A DNA stretch of 64,000 nt from Cylindrodendrum hubeiense. Taxonomy: Eukaryota; Ascomycota; Sordariomycetes; Hypocreales; Nectriaceae. Below are positions 53,375-64,000 of this stretch, piece by piece. The position numbers and the translations under genes are program-made. The DNA is taken from NCBI GenBank assembly GCA_014621425.1, contig JAANBB010000054.1, forward strand, positions 90,484 to 154,483, given 5' to 3'. Under the pieces are notes generated by a model. That model made no database searches. It had not been told where the DNA came from and saw only the letters and a program-made list of their open reading frames with translations. Position 1 is the first letter of the stretch, and every line of letters begins with the position of its first letter.

Positions 53375-54772
53375 TCAAGTATCGTATAGAAGATCCAGGA
53401 AAAACTTACCCCGCCATTTCTCAGCAATATCGCGCCAAACTTGTATGTCCTCGGGTTGGCCAGGTAGCGCATCTCCGTTGTGCTCCAGACATGGAGGCTC
53501 CTCCGGAAATGCCCTGGAAAATCCCAAGTACGAATATGACGGATCAAGAAAAATGTCAATACCAATATCTATTATCTGTGGCATTCGTTCGGCACACTTT
53601 GCAGCCTTTATGAGTATTTCATTCATTCCAACACGGCCTACCCAGCTGCGAGGTTCATTTTGGAACCCTTCGAGTTCTGATGGCGCTGGAGGACCTATAG
53701 GGAGCATGGATAGGCCAAACTTCTTTAGGGTCGGCCAATAAGGCGCATCAGTTGATGTTGGCGACTGAGGCCAAAGAATGGATGTATCAGCACTGCCCTC
53801 GAACTTGAATTCGATGAGGCCGTCTCTCTGAGCCACGTAGAAGAGGGCCTGGCTGAGAGGATCGCATGGTGTACCACGGGGGACAATATTTGGAGGCTGG
53901 GTCTCTAACTGCCGCACGAAAATAAGGGCAAAACGTTGCATGGTTGATGGTATCATGTTGAGGTGACTTGCAAGCCCTAAAAAGGTCAGTTGGCAATGGA
54001 ACAATAATTGGGCTAAATATTGCACCGTGCTGAATGAGCCGTGCATCTTACCCTGTCTTTGCTGTATCCTAAGATCCATGTCTCTGTCTTCAGCATCACT
54101 GAAATCCCATTCAACATGTTCCACCCGCGTCATTTTACTAGCGACAAGGCAGACTGCCGTTGGCGCGAGTATCAGGGTACTAGAGTTAAGACTGACGCAA
54201 AAGCCAGAAACCATGGGTAACTCCGGGAGATGTTCATATTCGCTGCGGCTCAACTCAAGACTCAAGGGGCATTGGAGCTCTCCATCGGCATGGGTTGCCT
54301 CAGGAACACTTGGCCCGGCATCTTGAGAGTCTCCGGCTCGATCTTTCTTGGGTAGTGCGATTCCCAATACAATATACATATGCGGGTCCTTGCGAAATGG
54401 GGTTGGCTCGAGCAGGCGAAAAAGGGACGTTATGTTTTGCGTAAAGGCAGCGTGGTCACCCCGATCTTGAGCATTGATCGAAACTTCCTCTTGGTGCGAT
54501 GAGAAATCAAAATGGAGTTGAACGTGACGTAGTAGAGAAAGCCGGTGTGGAGTCAGAATTCCGCTTGCGAGGGCCAATGACAGCCTTGTGGGTGTAAAGA
54601 AGAGATGCCGAAAAGTGATGGCTTCTACTGCGTCTCGCCATTGACGAGATATCGTTGCATACTGCGCAAGAGAGTTTTTGGGACGTGTTTCATTTATTGC
54701 ACTTAGGGGCAATCTACCTTCAACGAGGTGCGCAACGATGGCAGAGGTGATTTCGGGGGCAAGTTTCTCCAT
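53375..54772 (-). CDS. F-box-like / DUF6546-type fungal protein
   Basis: An intracellular protein of about 465 aa with no signal peptide. The N-terminus (MEKLAPEITSAIVAHLV, then LAQYATISRQWRDAVEAITFRHLFF) has the F-box-like pattern found in a large fungal family often annotated as F-box or DUF6546 proteins. The middle has strand-rich, weakly conserved segments (MTRVEHVEWDFSDAED and YWPTLKKFGLSMLPIGPP). Members are presumed SCF ubiquitin-ligase adaptors of unknown target. A GTAAGT donor near 53411 (after AEKWRG) suggests a final intron, so the last residues up to 53375 may not be the true C-terminus. An upstream hydrophobic extension to 54910 was not accepted. Confidence 0.65.
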   Translation of the reverse strand: MEKLAPEITSAIVAHLVEGRLPLSAINETRPKNSLAQYATISRQWRDAVEAITFRHLFFTPTRLSLALASGILTPHRLSLLRHVQLHFDFSSHQEEVSINAQDRGDHAAFTQNITSLFRLLEPTPFRKDPHMYIVLGIALPKKDRAGDSQDAGPSVPEATHADGELQCPLSLELSRSEYEHLPELPMVSGFCVSLNSSTLILAPTAVCLVASKMTRVEHVEWDFSDAEDRDMDLRIQQRQGKMHGSFSTVQYLAQLLFHCQLTFLGLASHLNMIPSTMQRFALIFVRQLETQPPNIVPRGTPCDPLSQALFYVAQRDGLIEFKFEGSADTSILWPQSPTSTDAPYWPTLKKFGLSMLPIGPPAPSELEGFQNEPRSWVGRVGMNEILIKAAKCAERMPQIIDIGIDIFLDPSYSYLGFSRAFPEEPPCLEHNGDALPGQPEDIQVWRDIAEKWRGKFFLDLLYDT

Positions 54773-55136
54773 GAGGACATTCGCGGCGGTTGTGAGAGCA
54801 ACCAGATACCACAATAGTGTCAGAAAACATTGAAAAGTTAATAGGAAAACCGGGTCTTGACAGATCTCAAACTCCACACCCACGTGATAATACTCCCAAG
54901 GCGTCATCACGTGCTATCCTTTTTCAAACTGAACCAGTACTGAACCAGTCAGTCTCCGCGGGCATCCTGGCACCATCTAGAGGAACATTCCTTGACTTGA
55001 CCTGGTCGCAAATATCATATATTCACGACTGTTTTAAGGAATCGCAAGGGTGTCTCAAATCCCTTGCTGTGGCAGAAGTAAATTAATGTCAAATTTATTT
55101 CAGTATCGATCCTGACAATTTGTTCGTTCTACGACC
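54773..55136. other. Intergenic
   Basis: This 364 bp lies between the F-box-like start and the DAO stop. Nothing further seen. Confidence 0.5.
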
Positions 55137-56332
55137 TCACAGCTTTGACGCCGCGGAATTGCTCTTTACGAGAGATTCGCTCAGTAACTTTACTCCGTGT
55201 TCAGCCATCCCCCTATTCTTGTTAGCCGACTTTTTTGCAATGTTCAAAATGTGATAGACTCACCACGAGGCTTGGTATCCAGCTCCCGAAGCACCGTAGT
55301 TGTGGACGACGAATCCAGTTTGCCTCTTTTCGATTTCAATCCTTGGGCCTCCTTTCCTGTTCGGCCTCAAACCAACACCGTGTTTAATCACCTTCAAGTC
55401 TTCTGGTTTACCCAACTCTGGGGCAAGTGCACAGCATCTCTTCATAATGTCCTTGGCGAAATCCAGGTTAACTTTGCCGTCCCAGTTCCCGTCGTCTCGA
55501 CACCCACCGAGGACAATACCGCCTGCAAGTGGCCTCTGAAAGACGTATGTGGTGTCTTTGTCAACCCGACGAGGAGATCGGAAGTACATTCTCTTCAGAG
55601 GTTGGATGGGTTGCTCAACGAGAACAGTCTGTCCTCGAGTGGGATACATTTCCTTGTCATTGACACCGCCTAAGGAATAGGAACCAAGCCCAGTGCAGTT
55701 AAATACGGCAGTGACTTCTGGGGAGATGAAAGCTTGATCAACAGTCTCGACAACTTGACGAACAAGCTGCACCTCAGCGGTTCGACATTTAGCCAATAAC
55801 CTATGAGAATTTAGCATAAAAGTTTAGCACAAAAGGCAGAGCAGTGTTCATACCACTGCAAGTAAACCTGTGTGTTGATGACGAAAGTGGAGGGGATGTC
55901 CAATCCAAACACTGCACCCTGCGGCAGCTCATCTCCAGCGACGGGAACCAAGCCTCCAGCAAGGTCGTCGTACCAAACCTTTTCGGTGCCTTTACTCAGA
56001 ATCCCTGCATCTTCAATCTTTTGATCATAAATCATTCTCAAAGCCGAAGATTGGATTCCAGCTTCTGGATGATCTTGAGAAATGGTCTGGAATCGTCCAA
56101 AAGTCACTCGGTCAAATGACTCGAGAAGCCCGTTGTCGTTAGCTGACGAACACCAGTTGGCGCCTGCCCATGGTGAGCAATACTCGACATGGTAGTCTCC
56201 TGGGAAATGCTTTGCAACGATGAGGATTTTGGAGGCTGGAAATTTGTCACGAATTGTCAATGCCGTTGAGAGCCCAATGACACCGGCCCCAAGGACGACG
56301 AAGTAGGGCGACTGTGACTCAGTAGAAGCCAT
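55137..56332 (-). CDS. D-amino-acid oxidase, peroxisomal
   Basis: A FAD oxidase of 363 aa that deaminates D-amino acids to keto acids, ammonia and H2O2. Exons are 56332-55854, 55800-55264 and 55212-55137. The Rossmann motif GAGVIGLST is at 15-23. DAO landmarks are YCSPWAGANWCS, VFNCTGLGSYSLGGV, YPTRGQTVLVEQP, GGIVLGGCRDDGNW and HNYGASGAGYQASWGMAEH across the last splice. The 76-nt last exon ends with SKL, a perfect PTS1 signal, so the enzyme should enter peroxisomes. Aspartate versus neutral substrate preference cannot be set from the sequence. It supplies nitrogen, but its promoter lacks the cluster inverted repeats found at 9.8-21.4 kb. Confidence 0.94.
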
Positions 56333-57506
56333 GATCAGTGAAGGGTGTTTTAAATGGGTAAACCCGGTTGTAGTGGATAATTAAATGCGTATCGGGTCTG
56401 TCTGCAATACCGGGACAGTTCTCAGGCTAAAGCGACGGCACCGTCTTCTGGCGGGGTGAGCGATAAACGTCCCGGCGATGATGTAGCGGAGCGGTTTCGG
56501 GCTCGGCGGCCTTTGGTCGATTAGCCTATCAAGCATCATGGCCATGTGGGCCTATCTCGGCAGCCAAAGTGTAGATTCCGCTCCTGCGCGTTGCTGGATT
56601 AAGCTTCGAGGGCAGTGCCGATAGCGCTAATGCAGACCAGCAGTAATATCATTCCAATTTACCGCCAGTAGATGAATTGCGTCTGATTGTGCTTTCAACC
56701 CTTGAAGCATTAAATTCTCCCTTACCTAGGCCTCTCTCTATCGTTTTCATCAATAACCACGGAAGAATAACCCATCGATAACTTGGGTACGCATCCTAAT
56801 AAAATCCTGGCATGAGTTGCCAGAATAGGTGCCTGCAGAATGTTTCGCCCAGTCTCTCTCTCCCTTTGCATGATAAATGCAAGTATATCATGCACGTTAG
56901 AGTGATAGGTGGTATTTTGTGCAGGGAAAATGTTACGTAGTCTCTCCTAGATTCATCCTAATAGGTCCAAAAGTCTCAGGACATGTATGCCTACGGAATA
57001 CGTAGCAACGGTAACCGTTGTACCGCGGAAATTTCAAACTTGCCCCGATATTTTAATCAACCGGTTATAATTGTGCTCAGCAAAGCTACAAAGGCAAAGT
57101 GTCTTGAAAATCTTATTTCGGAAGCGTTGGTCAGTCTCAAATCAAGATGTGACAGAATAGCCAAGTTGCAAATTACTACAATATTAACATGTTGATAATT
57201 ACAGTAGCATGACATCACGAGCTGCGAACAGTGAGTTGCTTGTATATTTTCTGTTGCTTGGCATGGTGGGCAAATCGTTAGATGACCTTCGTATTGCATT
57301 ATTCATTAAATGAGAGGTGATTGATTCGTGCCATCGTATTCGATGAGGAAAATAAGGATCAATCCAGTGTTGATCCAAACTGTGATGATTATATTGATCA
57401 CTCTATAGTATATAAGATACCTCGAGCCCCTCCTTTCATTGAGCGGGGTTCATCTCTATCTCACCCCCGTATACTCGACGTATATTCTTTCCACAGAACA
57501 GCCAAC
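56333..57506. other. Intergenic between DAO and methyltransferase promoters
   Basis: These 1.17 kb separate divergent starts. A TATATAA lies at 57409-57415. CGG/CCG pairs occur but not at 6- or 11-base spacing. Confidence 0.5.
57409..57416 (+). promoter_or_regulatory. TATA box of the methyltransferase gene
   Basis: TATATAAG lies 98 bp before the ATG at 57507. Confidence 0.45.
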
Positions 57507-58199
57507 ATGGAAGCCCAAACAGACAACTCCCAGTCGATAAGCGCCCCAGCAGATTTGCAGCAGCGGAATATGGAATCATACAATGTTATCGCTGAAAAGT
57601 TCAATGCCTGGACGACAAAGCATCATCAGATCCGACTCGCATACCTTGCTGAGCTCTGCACCAAGGTTCCTCAACTTGCCGCCGGGGGAAGGTCCGCCAG
57701 AGTTCTCGAGCTCGGCTGTGGAGGCGGGTTTGTGCTGGACAAACTTCTTGGGGATAACCCGAATCTCACGGCTGTCGCGAATGACTTGTCACCGAAGCAA
57801 ATGGATATTTCCAGAGGAATCCTCACGCCCTACGCCCCTCGGGTGGAATTTGAACAAGGGGATATGGAAAACCTCACATTCCCACCTGAGTCCTTTGACG
57901 CGGTTATCGGGCTCTTCTCACTATTACACCTCGGGTTGGAAGAGCAGGCCACCATGATTGACAAGATAAGAAAGTGGCTCCGTCATGGGGGATGTTTGCT
58001 GGTAAATTTTCCCAGGGATGCCTGGCCGTGGAGGGTATGGGAACAATACGTGGATGACGGGGTCACGGTGCTTTCGACGGGGATGGGGGTGGAGGGGTCT
58101 CTGAAAATGATACGCGACAACGGGCTGGACGTCGAGAAGGCTGAAGTCGAGGGCATTGAGACGGAGACTTTTCTGTGGGTAATTGCAAGGAAGAAGTGA
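57507..58199 (+). CDS. Class I SAM-dependent methyltransferase
   Basis: A single-exon enzyme of 230 aa. The Rossmann core begins at VLELGCGGGFVLDKL (about 66-80), with motif I ELGCGGG. NDLSPKQMDISR is the acidic motif II region, VEFEQGDMENLTFPPESFDAVIGLFSLLHLG covers motifs III and IV, and GGCLLVNFP is post-IV. The pattern is that of small-molecule (UbiE/type 11) methyltransferases. The substrate is unknown. It has no clear pathway partner nearby; the ERG3-like desaturase 630 bp downstream on the same strand is not obviously related. Confidence 0.88.
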   Translation: MEAQTDNSQSISAPADLQQRNMESYNVIAEKFNAWTTKHHQIRLAYLAELCTKVPQLAAGGRSARVLELGCGGGFVLDKLLGDNPNLTAVANDLSPKQMDISRGILTPYAPRVEFEQGDMENLTFPPESFDAVIGLFSLLHLGLEEQATMIDKIRKWLRHGGCLLVNFPRDAWPWRVWEQYVDDGVTVLSTGMGVEGSLKMIRDNGLDVEKAEVEGIETETFLWVIARKK

Positions 58200-58827
58200 T
58201 TGACAAGGCCGATATGCCGAGCGCCGAGAGCATTTCTATTCTCGCATCTCTCAATTGCGTGGTGGACTGGTGGTGTTGTGGCTGTAGGGTAGGCAGCGCA
58301 GTACGGTGCCAGATTGTCGGACGATTTACTGTGGGCCGGGAGTCCTCCTTCCGGAGTGAAAAGGCACTCTCCGAGCGTTCCGTGGTCGCGTTTTCGTCTG
58401 TTTTGTTGGGATGGCCGGTCGCGGCCTGAGGCAGCAGGGCGCTTGGCTGCATGTCGTATTCGGTCTGCTCGTGCTCGCATCTGCGATACCCGCTTAAGGG
58501 GGAGAGATTGGCCAATGAGACAGGTCTCAGGCCGTCTAGTGCTGCATCGGGCATGGCCGGGAGGTCCTGGGCGGCTTCTATTGGCCATGTTCCTGTGGGG
58601 AGTGACATATTTCGTACTCGGGTCCAGTTTTTCGGCATTAATATGAGATTGCGACGTGGTTATCAATCAAATACCCTTACTCTGGGGATTCCCTCAGCCA
58701 GAAGCATGACTTTCAAACTCTTCTCGCCGATTTCGACCTCGTGAGACGTTAGTCGAGTGAAGCCAATTGCGCCCCGCCGACTTCCAATCCCGTCTAGGAC
58801 ATCGTCTAGGCCATTGAGATATACACC
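58200..58827. other. Intergenic
   Basis: This 628 bp is the 3' flank of the methyltransferase and the desaturase promoter. It is GC-rich around 58300-58580; no gene was recognised. Confidence 0.5.
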
Positions 58828-59885
58828 ATGGACACCATTCTCGAGGCCGCGGACTACTTTGTCTTTGACAAGGCCTACGCCAGCGCCTTCCATGCGCCTG
58901 TCTTCACCGACAATGCCACCGTCTCATCGCCGTCGCCGTCGCCTGATTCGCTCTTCCCCGCCACTATTCTGTCTGCCATCCCCCGCGATGACATCTACCG
59001 CCAATGCCTGTCGCTCTTCCTCATTGCCAGCTTCGGCGCCACAGCCATCTACTTTGTGTCCGCCACTCTGTCGTACTACCTCATCTTTGACCGCCGCTTG
59101 GAGCATCACCCCCGGTTCCTCAAGAACCAGGTCCGCCAGGAGATCAATTGCTCCCTGTTTGCGATCCCAATCATCTCCGTCCTGACTCTGCCCTTTTTCC
59201 TGTCTGAAGTCCGCGGCGGGAGCTTGCTCTACACCAACTTTGACGATTATGGCTGGGGATGGGTTGTAGTCTCGACGCTGCTGTACATGCTTTTCAATGA
59301 CATCGGCATCTACTGGATCCATCGACTCGAGCATCACCCGAGCATTTACAAATATGTTCATAAACCCCACCACAAATGGATCAGTAAGTCATGAGATTTT
59401 TATCCATCATCGTATGACCACGAGCTTACAATCCCAGTCCCCACGCCCTGGGCTGCCATTGCCTTTCACCCCGTTGATGGATACGTCCAATCCTTGCCAT
59501 ACCAGTAAGTGCCTGTTTGATTAACACTGAGCCCTGTTGCTAACTTGCTCTCAGCGTCTTTGTCTTCATCTGCCCCATGCAGAAGTATCTGTACATGGTG
59601 CTCTTTGTCATGGTTCAAATCTGGACCATTCTCATTCACGATGGCGACATGATCACTGGTCACTGGCTGGAAAAGTTCATCAACAGCCCAGCTCACCATA
59701 CTCTCCATCACATGTACTTCACATGCAACTACGGACAGTACTTTACCTGGGCCGACACCTACTGGGACTCGCACAAGGCTCCCCAGCCTTCATTGGATCC
59801 TATTCACGACGCTCTGAAAGTCATGCGAGCGAAGGGCTTGATTGATGAGAACGACAACCCCATTGCGAAGCCCAAGGCCGAATAA
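58828..59885 (+). CDS. Sterol C5(6)-desaturase, ERG3-like
   Basis: An ER membrane di-iron desaturase of 317 aa that introduces the C5-C6 double bond in ergosterol synthesis. Exons are 58828-59383, 59438-59504 and 59555-59885. The three histidine boxes of the fatty acid hydroxylase/sterol desaturase family are present: HRLEHH, HKPHHKW and HHTLHH. TM segments include LFLIASFGATAIYFVSATLSYYL and INCSLFAIPIISVLTLPFF. The motif FTWADTYWDSH closes the domain. Filamentous fungi often carry two or three copies of this gene, so this could be a paralogue. It is slightly short but has no missing box. Confidence 0.92.
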
Positions 59886-60439
59886 GCGACGCCTTGAGAG
59901 CGGATTTAGTCTCCATGATCCTTACGACATTTTATTAGAGTGCTGCCAAAAGCACGCACACATAGGCTCAATGCCCTCTAATTTGAATCGAACTTGCGTG
60001 TCCGGGACACCAGGCATTCGATGATCGAGATTGGGACAGCTTAGTGAGGCTGTTCTGGATACTCTAGAAGCTACCGGGTCTTCGCAGGAGATGCCTGAGT
60101 TGTACTCCCGTTGCATTTCATCAAACCGGTTACCATGGTCAGGAGTAATTGACATGATCGGAAAAAACCAACGACTCACTAAGGGCGGCGAAACGCGGAT
60201 CTTCCAGCTATGAAATTGGGAGAATTTCGCTGGGTCCATGGCCGTCTTCACAACAATTGGAAGGGTAAAATTGATTGGCGGACCCGGTTGTCCGGCATGA
60301 CTCAATCTGTCCCACCACCTTCCTCTTCGGGTCTCTGCATCTGGACCCCTTAAATAGATTAGCATGCTCTGTAAATAACTTCGTTCTTTCAATTTAATAA
60401 ATATTTAATGATACAAGCCAACTTGGAGCGGTGCCAATA
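59886..60439. other. Intergenic
   Basis: This 554 bp lies between the ERG3-like stop and the second GNAT. It becomes A/T-rich just before the ATG. Nothing else seen. Confidence 0.5.
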
Positions 60440-61247
60440 ATGAGCTCTCTAACAATTCGACCAGCGACTATCGCAGACAAGGACGCCATCTTCAGCGTCC
60501 ACTATGAGGCTCTACCGCTCTACCATGAGTTCTACGGTGCTCTTTTCAGGGTACACCCCAGGGAGTTGTTGCCCATGTTGACAGAAAGGGCTCTGAAGAA
60601 TCCCACCTTTGTGTTTTTGGTCGCAGAGATGGAGGGATCTGTCGTTGGTTTCATACGCTACAGTATCGTTGAAGAGCAGAGTCCCGATGCAACACACGAG
60701 AAATCGGAGGGGGATATAACTGCCAATAAGGAAGTGAAATCCAAAAAATCTTCACCTCCGCTTATTGGTCCGAAGGAGCATCTCGAGGAGATATGGGATC
60801 GATTCAACAAGAGAGATGTTGAGATGGATGCATCCAAAGAAGAGGCGGTGAAGGGACAGCGACATTTTTGTACGTCTCACCTACAGTTTTGCTATCCTAT
60901 CTAATTCTTTTGCTAATGACTCACACCTCTCAGACATTTGGCATCTCATGGTCCATCCGGACTACCAACGGAAAGGTATTGGCGCGAAACTCATTAACAC
61001 TGTGACGGAAAAGGCCGACGACGAGGGTGTGCCAACTCTCATCGTTTCCTCTGAAAGTTCACATGGACTCTACTTGAAGACAGGGTTTGAGGACCTCGGA
61101 GTCTGGACAGTCGACAATGGGTACTGGGCACAGGAGATCGTGAATCGTAATGTAAGTCTGGGGATCAAAGAGAATGAAGACCTAGGACGAAAGTATGAGG
61201 GCGTGAGGGAGGTAGAGGCTTGTATGATACGGCACCCTAGGAAATAG
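60440..61247 (+). CDS. GNAT-family N-acetyltransferase
   Basis: A cytosolic acetyltransferase of 247 aa. Exons are 60440-60869 and 60934-61247. It begins SLTIRPATIADKDAI, a typical GNAT strand beta1. A charged insertion (about 85-140, Lys/Glu/Asp-rich) separates the first strands from the acetyl-CoA site. Motif A is at WHLMVHPDYQRKGIGAKL (about 146-163), and LIVSSESSHGLYLKTGFEDLG is motif B. The start is the ATG at 60440; upstream in-frame codons lack an ATG. The substrate is unknown. It shares the overall plan of the GNAT at 2178 but has a different insertion, so the two are not recent duplicates. Confidence 0.87.
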
Positions 61248-61774
61248 ATTAGAGAGACAAGGACATTCTATAGTGCGTCTACAGAGTTACAGTATCATAT
61301 GAGGCTTGTGACCTTTGACTTTTCAGATCGAATCTGCAAAGAGTCATTGGTGCGTATGCGTGTGTTGGAGATAAACATCCTTGATGATAAGTCATTCTAG
61401 CTCAGACGAACCGCCCGGATGAATAAGACCTCATGAGTTTTCTTGACCGGATAGATCCGGGTTCGCTCGCCTGACTCACTACACTACACAGTTTTAAGAG
61501 GTGAACTTCTACACATGGCACGTGAACTCATATGCTACCTGGGACGGACTTTAGAAGTTGTTGCGATCGACTTTAGAGCGCTGACAAGTCGACAAGCTTT
61601 ACAAGACGATTCAAATAGCACGTTAAAATAAGGGTCATAGTGCACAGCGAGACAAGGATAAACTTTGAACTAATGTACCATGATTTAATATACGCAGCTA
61701 TATATGGCTTGAAAGATAATTAATACTTAGCTATGTGATCACATGATATACAAGACTTTTCCTTCTAAGGACAA
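61248..61774. other. Intergenic, convergent ends
   Basis: This 527 bp lies between the GNAT stop and the Agd3-like stop. It is A/T-rich near 61660-61770; nothing else seen. Confidence 0.5.
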
Positions 61775-64000
61775 TTAAAGAACGACAGGCGAGCTGAGCG
61801 TCAGGACGACGGGCGATCCGCTGAGTGTCACCCACTGGATGGGAGGCTCAGAGCCAACCACATCAGAAGTAGCCGATCCTCCAGAGGCAGTAACCGAGCC
61901 GGAGGGGATGGTAACAGGGATAGGCTTTGAGCAAGTGTTGCCGTCGGCAGTCACAGTAATAGACTGGAGAGACAGACCGTTCTCTGAGAACTTGTAAGAC
62001 ACCTTAGGGTTGCACTTGTCCACGGTCTCTCGATCGAGGAAGTAATGAGCAAGGTCATCCTGAGTAACGGACTTGATAGGCCAGTTGGTCAGGCGGATCA
62101 GGTCCTGGACAACGGTCTCGGTCCACATCATAACAAGGGACATCTGACCGGTCTTGGTTCCAATAGTCTTAGACTCAGAGTTGATGTACATGTTGGCCTG
62201 ATGGAACATGTAGGGATCAGACATGAGGGTGAGGAGGTTGCGGAGGACAGACTCCTTCTCAATATGCAAGAGGTTGTCGAAATCGCCGGTACCAGCAGAG
62301 GTGACAATCCACTCCTGGAGATCACACTCAGGGGTGTTGCAGTTATAGTAGATGCGGGTAGCGAATCTGGGAATAACAACGAGACCGGCATAGTTGTTGG
62401 ACTCGAGCGTGGTAACCATAGGCCAGTAGACGTTGGCGGCATTGCGGGTCTGGGGGCGAGTGTTATCACCAACAACGTACAGGATCTGGTTATCCATCCA
62501 GGCCTGAAGGGCGTCGCCATTGAAAAGACCAGTAATCTGGGGAGGGATAATGCCGTTGGGAGAGAAGTGAATTGCCTGGTCAATACCAATCTGCTTCATC
62601 CACTGCTGGTTGAACTGGATCTCGCGAGCGGTGTCGGCGTAGGTAGCATTGTTCAAGTTGAGATGAGTAAAGGTGTGAGAGATGTGACCGAACTGGTTGC
62701 GGTTGTCGGCGACGGTGAACCAGGCGGCAAACTCGTCCAACAGAGCACAGGTTGGCTGCCAAGCGTACTCCACGAAAGAGTCTGGCCACATGTTGACACC
62801 GGATCCAAGAGGCTTGAGCCACTCATGGGGAGGGTCGGGAAGGTACTCATAGTCGACAGCATCCGCAGGGTTGCAGATCAGGTTGGTATCCTTGGCAACA
62901 GCATCGATGAAGTCACCGTTACCATTGTGTCCAAGCTCGAGCCAGAACGAGGAACCGGCAGGGAGACGAGTAGCAAGCTCATTCTGCCACAGAATGTGGG
63001 CCTCGAGATCGGCAATGGTGATCTTGACCTCGGCCTGACCAGTGGGGTAGTACATCTCCGTGGAGAGCTGCACGTCATCAATCTGGGCGCCCAGGTGAAC
63101 CTTGCGCTTGCCGAGAAACGCGCCACGGGTCATCCAGTGAATGTGACCGTGCTCGAGGTAAGCAGAGGTGTACGACCAAGAAGGAGCCCAGCTCATGAAC
63201 CAGACCCACTGCTCACGACCACTGAAGTTGTTGATAACAGCAGCCACGCTCTCAGCGGCGAAGCCGGTGGCAGTGCCGAACATAGCTACGGCCTTGGTAG
63301 TCAGAGGGTCGGTGATGGTTGCCGGGACGTGGTAGAGACCAGAGGTGCCTACTTCGGCCTTACTACGAGATGGTTAGCTAGGAAGCTGTGATGTAGGATG
63401 GTGAACTTACGCCTTGACGTTGGCAGTAGGGAAGTCGCTGACGTCGGAGAAGTAGACGTTCTGGGTTACACCAGTGTCGCAGCATCCACCGGCAACGGGG
63501 AGTGTGCCATAGTTGACGCCGGGGTACTCGTTGATGCGGACCATACGGACGTGGAAGTTGGCCTGGTAGGCATGAATCTCAGTCCACTGGGCATCAGTGA
63601 GGGCGCTGGCCCAGGCACCACTGTAGTCGTACGAAACAGCATCCAAGACGATGATACCGCCGTAGTTGCCGGCAGTAGTGGTCGAGTTCAACACGGGCAG
63701 CACAGCACCGGTTGAGGGCACGATGAAGTTTGTGAAGGGAATGCCGTAACCCAGGAGACCGCTGCTGCCGGCCTTGGCGGATGCCTCGTCGCGGGCGATG
63801 ATCAGGATGGTGCCCTCGACGCCGGCAGGAGGAAGGTTAGAGGGGCTGGGGGTGCTGGAGGTGGTGGTGGTGGCATCAGACGTTGTGCTGCTGGAGTCTG
63901 TGGACGTAACCGAGCTGCTGGAGTCTGTAGACGTAACCGAGCTGCTAGAGTCGGTGGAGGCAACCGAGCTGCTGGAGTCTGTGGAGGTAGCCGAGCTGCT
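61775..64000 (-). CDS. agd3: Extracellular Ser-rich deacetylase, Agd3-like (CE18), 5'-truncated
   Basis: A secreted or surface polysaccharide deacetylase; 726 codons minus the missing N-terminus are visible. Exons are 64000-63411 (continuing beyond the window) and 63362-61775. The visible start is a Ser/Thr-rich stalk with a 9-residue repeat. A domain beginning GTILIIARDEASAK follows, then the catalytic domain with the candidate metal-binding Asp in AQIDDVQ and histidines in HISHTFTHLN. WLELGHNGNGDF and FSPNGIIPPQITGLFN lie between. This plan fits A. fumigatus Agd3, which partly deacetylates galactosaminogalactan and gives it adhesive charge. In A. fumigatus the gene clusters with uge3, sph3, ega3 and gtb3; none of these lies to the left here, so any partners must be beyond 64000. 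Confidence 0.82.
63860..64000. repeat. 27-bp coding tandem repeat (SSSVTSTDS)
   Basis: About five units of 27 bp (reverse strand AGCAGCTCGGTTACGTCCAC and seven more bases) encode SSSVTSTDS or close variants. The array runs out of the window. Confidence 0.75.

Noticed and set aside
54773..54910. Hydrophobic N-terminal extension of the F-box-like protein
   Set aside because: F-box-like family proteins begin close to the MEKLAPEI segment, and the extension would add an unlikely TM helix.
62045..63391. A 448-codon open frame on the + strand
   Set aside because: It is exactly antisense to the Agd3-like catalytic exon. The product is a low-complexity Val/Gly/Leu/Asp string with no motif. It is a codon-bias shadow.

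Overview
The window is nuclear DNA of a filamentous ascomycete, most likely one of the Aspergillaceae (Aspergillus/Penicillium group). The evidence is short introns of about 45-80 nt with GTAAGT-like donors and CTAAC branch points, GATA-type nitrogen sites, and the families present: a bZIP factor with a fungal C-terminal domain, a Zn2Cys6 regulator, GH12, GH93 and GT90 enzymes, and an Agd3-like extracellular Ser-rich deacetylase. I identified 27 protein-coding genes with fair to high confidence, one weak hypothetical gene and one probable decayed gene. Exon joins were worked out by hand and kept only where the reading frame closed.

Layout. 1-6 kb: the 5' part of a SAT4/rhodopsin-like membrane protein, a GNAT acetyltransferase and a complete cytochrome P450. 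6.4-12.1 kb: a bZIP regulator, an old yellow enzyme (OYE) and a divergent DHA2-type MFS transporter. 12.7-23 kb: an alpha/beta hydrolase, a PuuE/cyclic-imidase-type deacetylase fold enzyme, a Zn2Cys6 regulator, an NCS1 nucleobase/ureide permease and an amidase. 24-34 kb: a GH93-type arabinanase, a type B carboxylesterase, an ECM4-type glutathione transferase, two small secreted proteins and an HRI1-family protein. 37-42 kb: an intronless Cys-rich repeat protein and a membrane-anchored GT90. 42-49 kb: about 7 kb with almost no genes. 49-64 kb: ferric reductase, GH12 glucanase, an F-box-like protein, peroxisomal D-amino-acid oxidase, a methyltransferase, an ERG3-like desaturase, a second GNAT and the 5'-truncated Agd3-like gene.

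The most interesting system is 8.5-23 kb. Four intergenic regions (OYE/MFS, imidase, regulator/permease, amidase) each carry an exact TCGG-N11-CCGA inverted repeat and a CGG-N6-CCG inverted repeat, together with HGATAR nitrogen boxes. These are the site types expected for Zn2Cys6 and AreA-like factors. I infer a nitrogen-controlled catabolic cluster: the NCS1 permease imports a small N-heterocycle, the OYE could reduce an unsaturated ring, the imidase-like enzyme opens a cyclic amide or imide, and the amidase releases ammonia. The substrate (cyclic imide, hydantoin, ureide or pyrimidine derivative) cannot be settled from the sequence.
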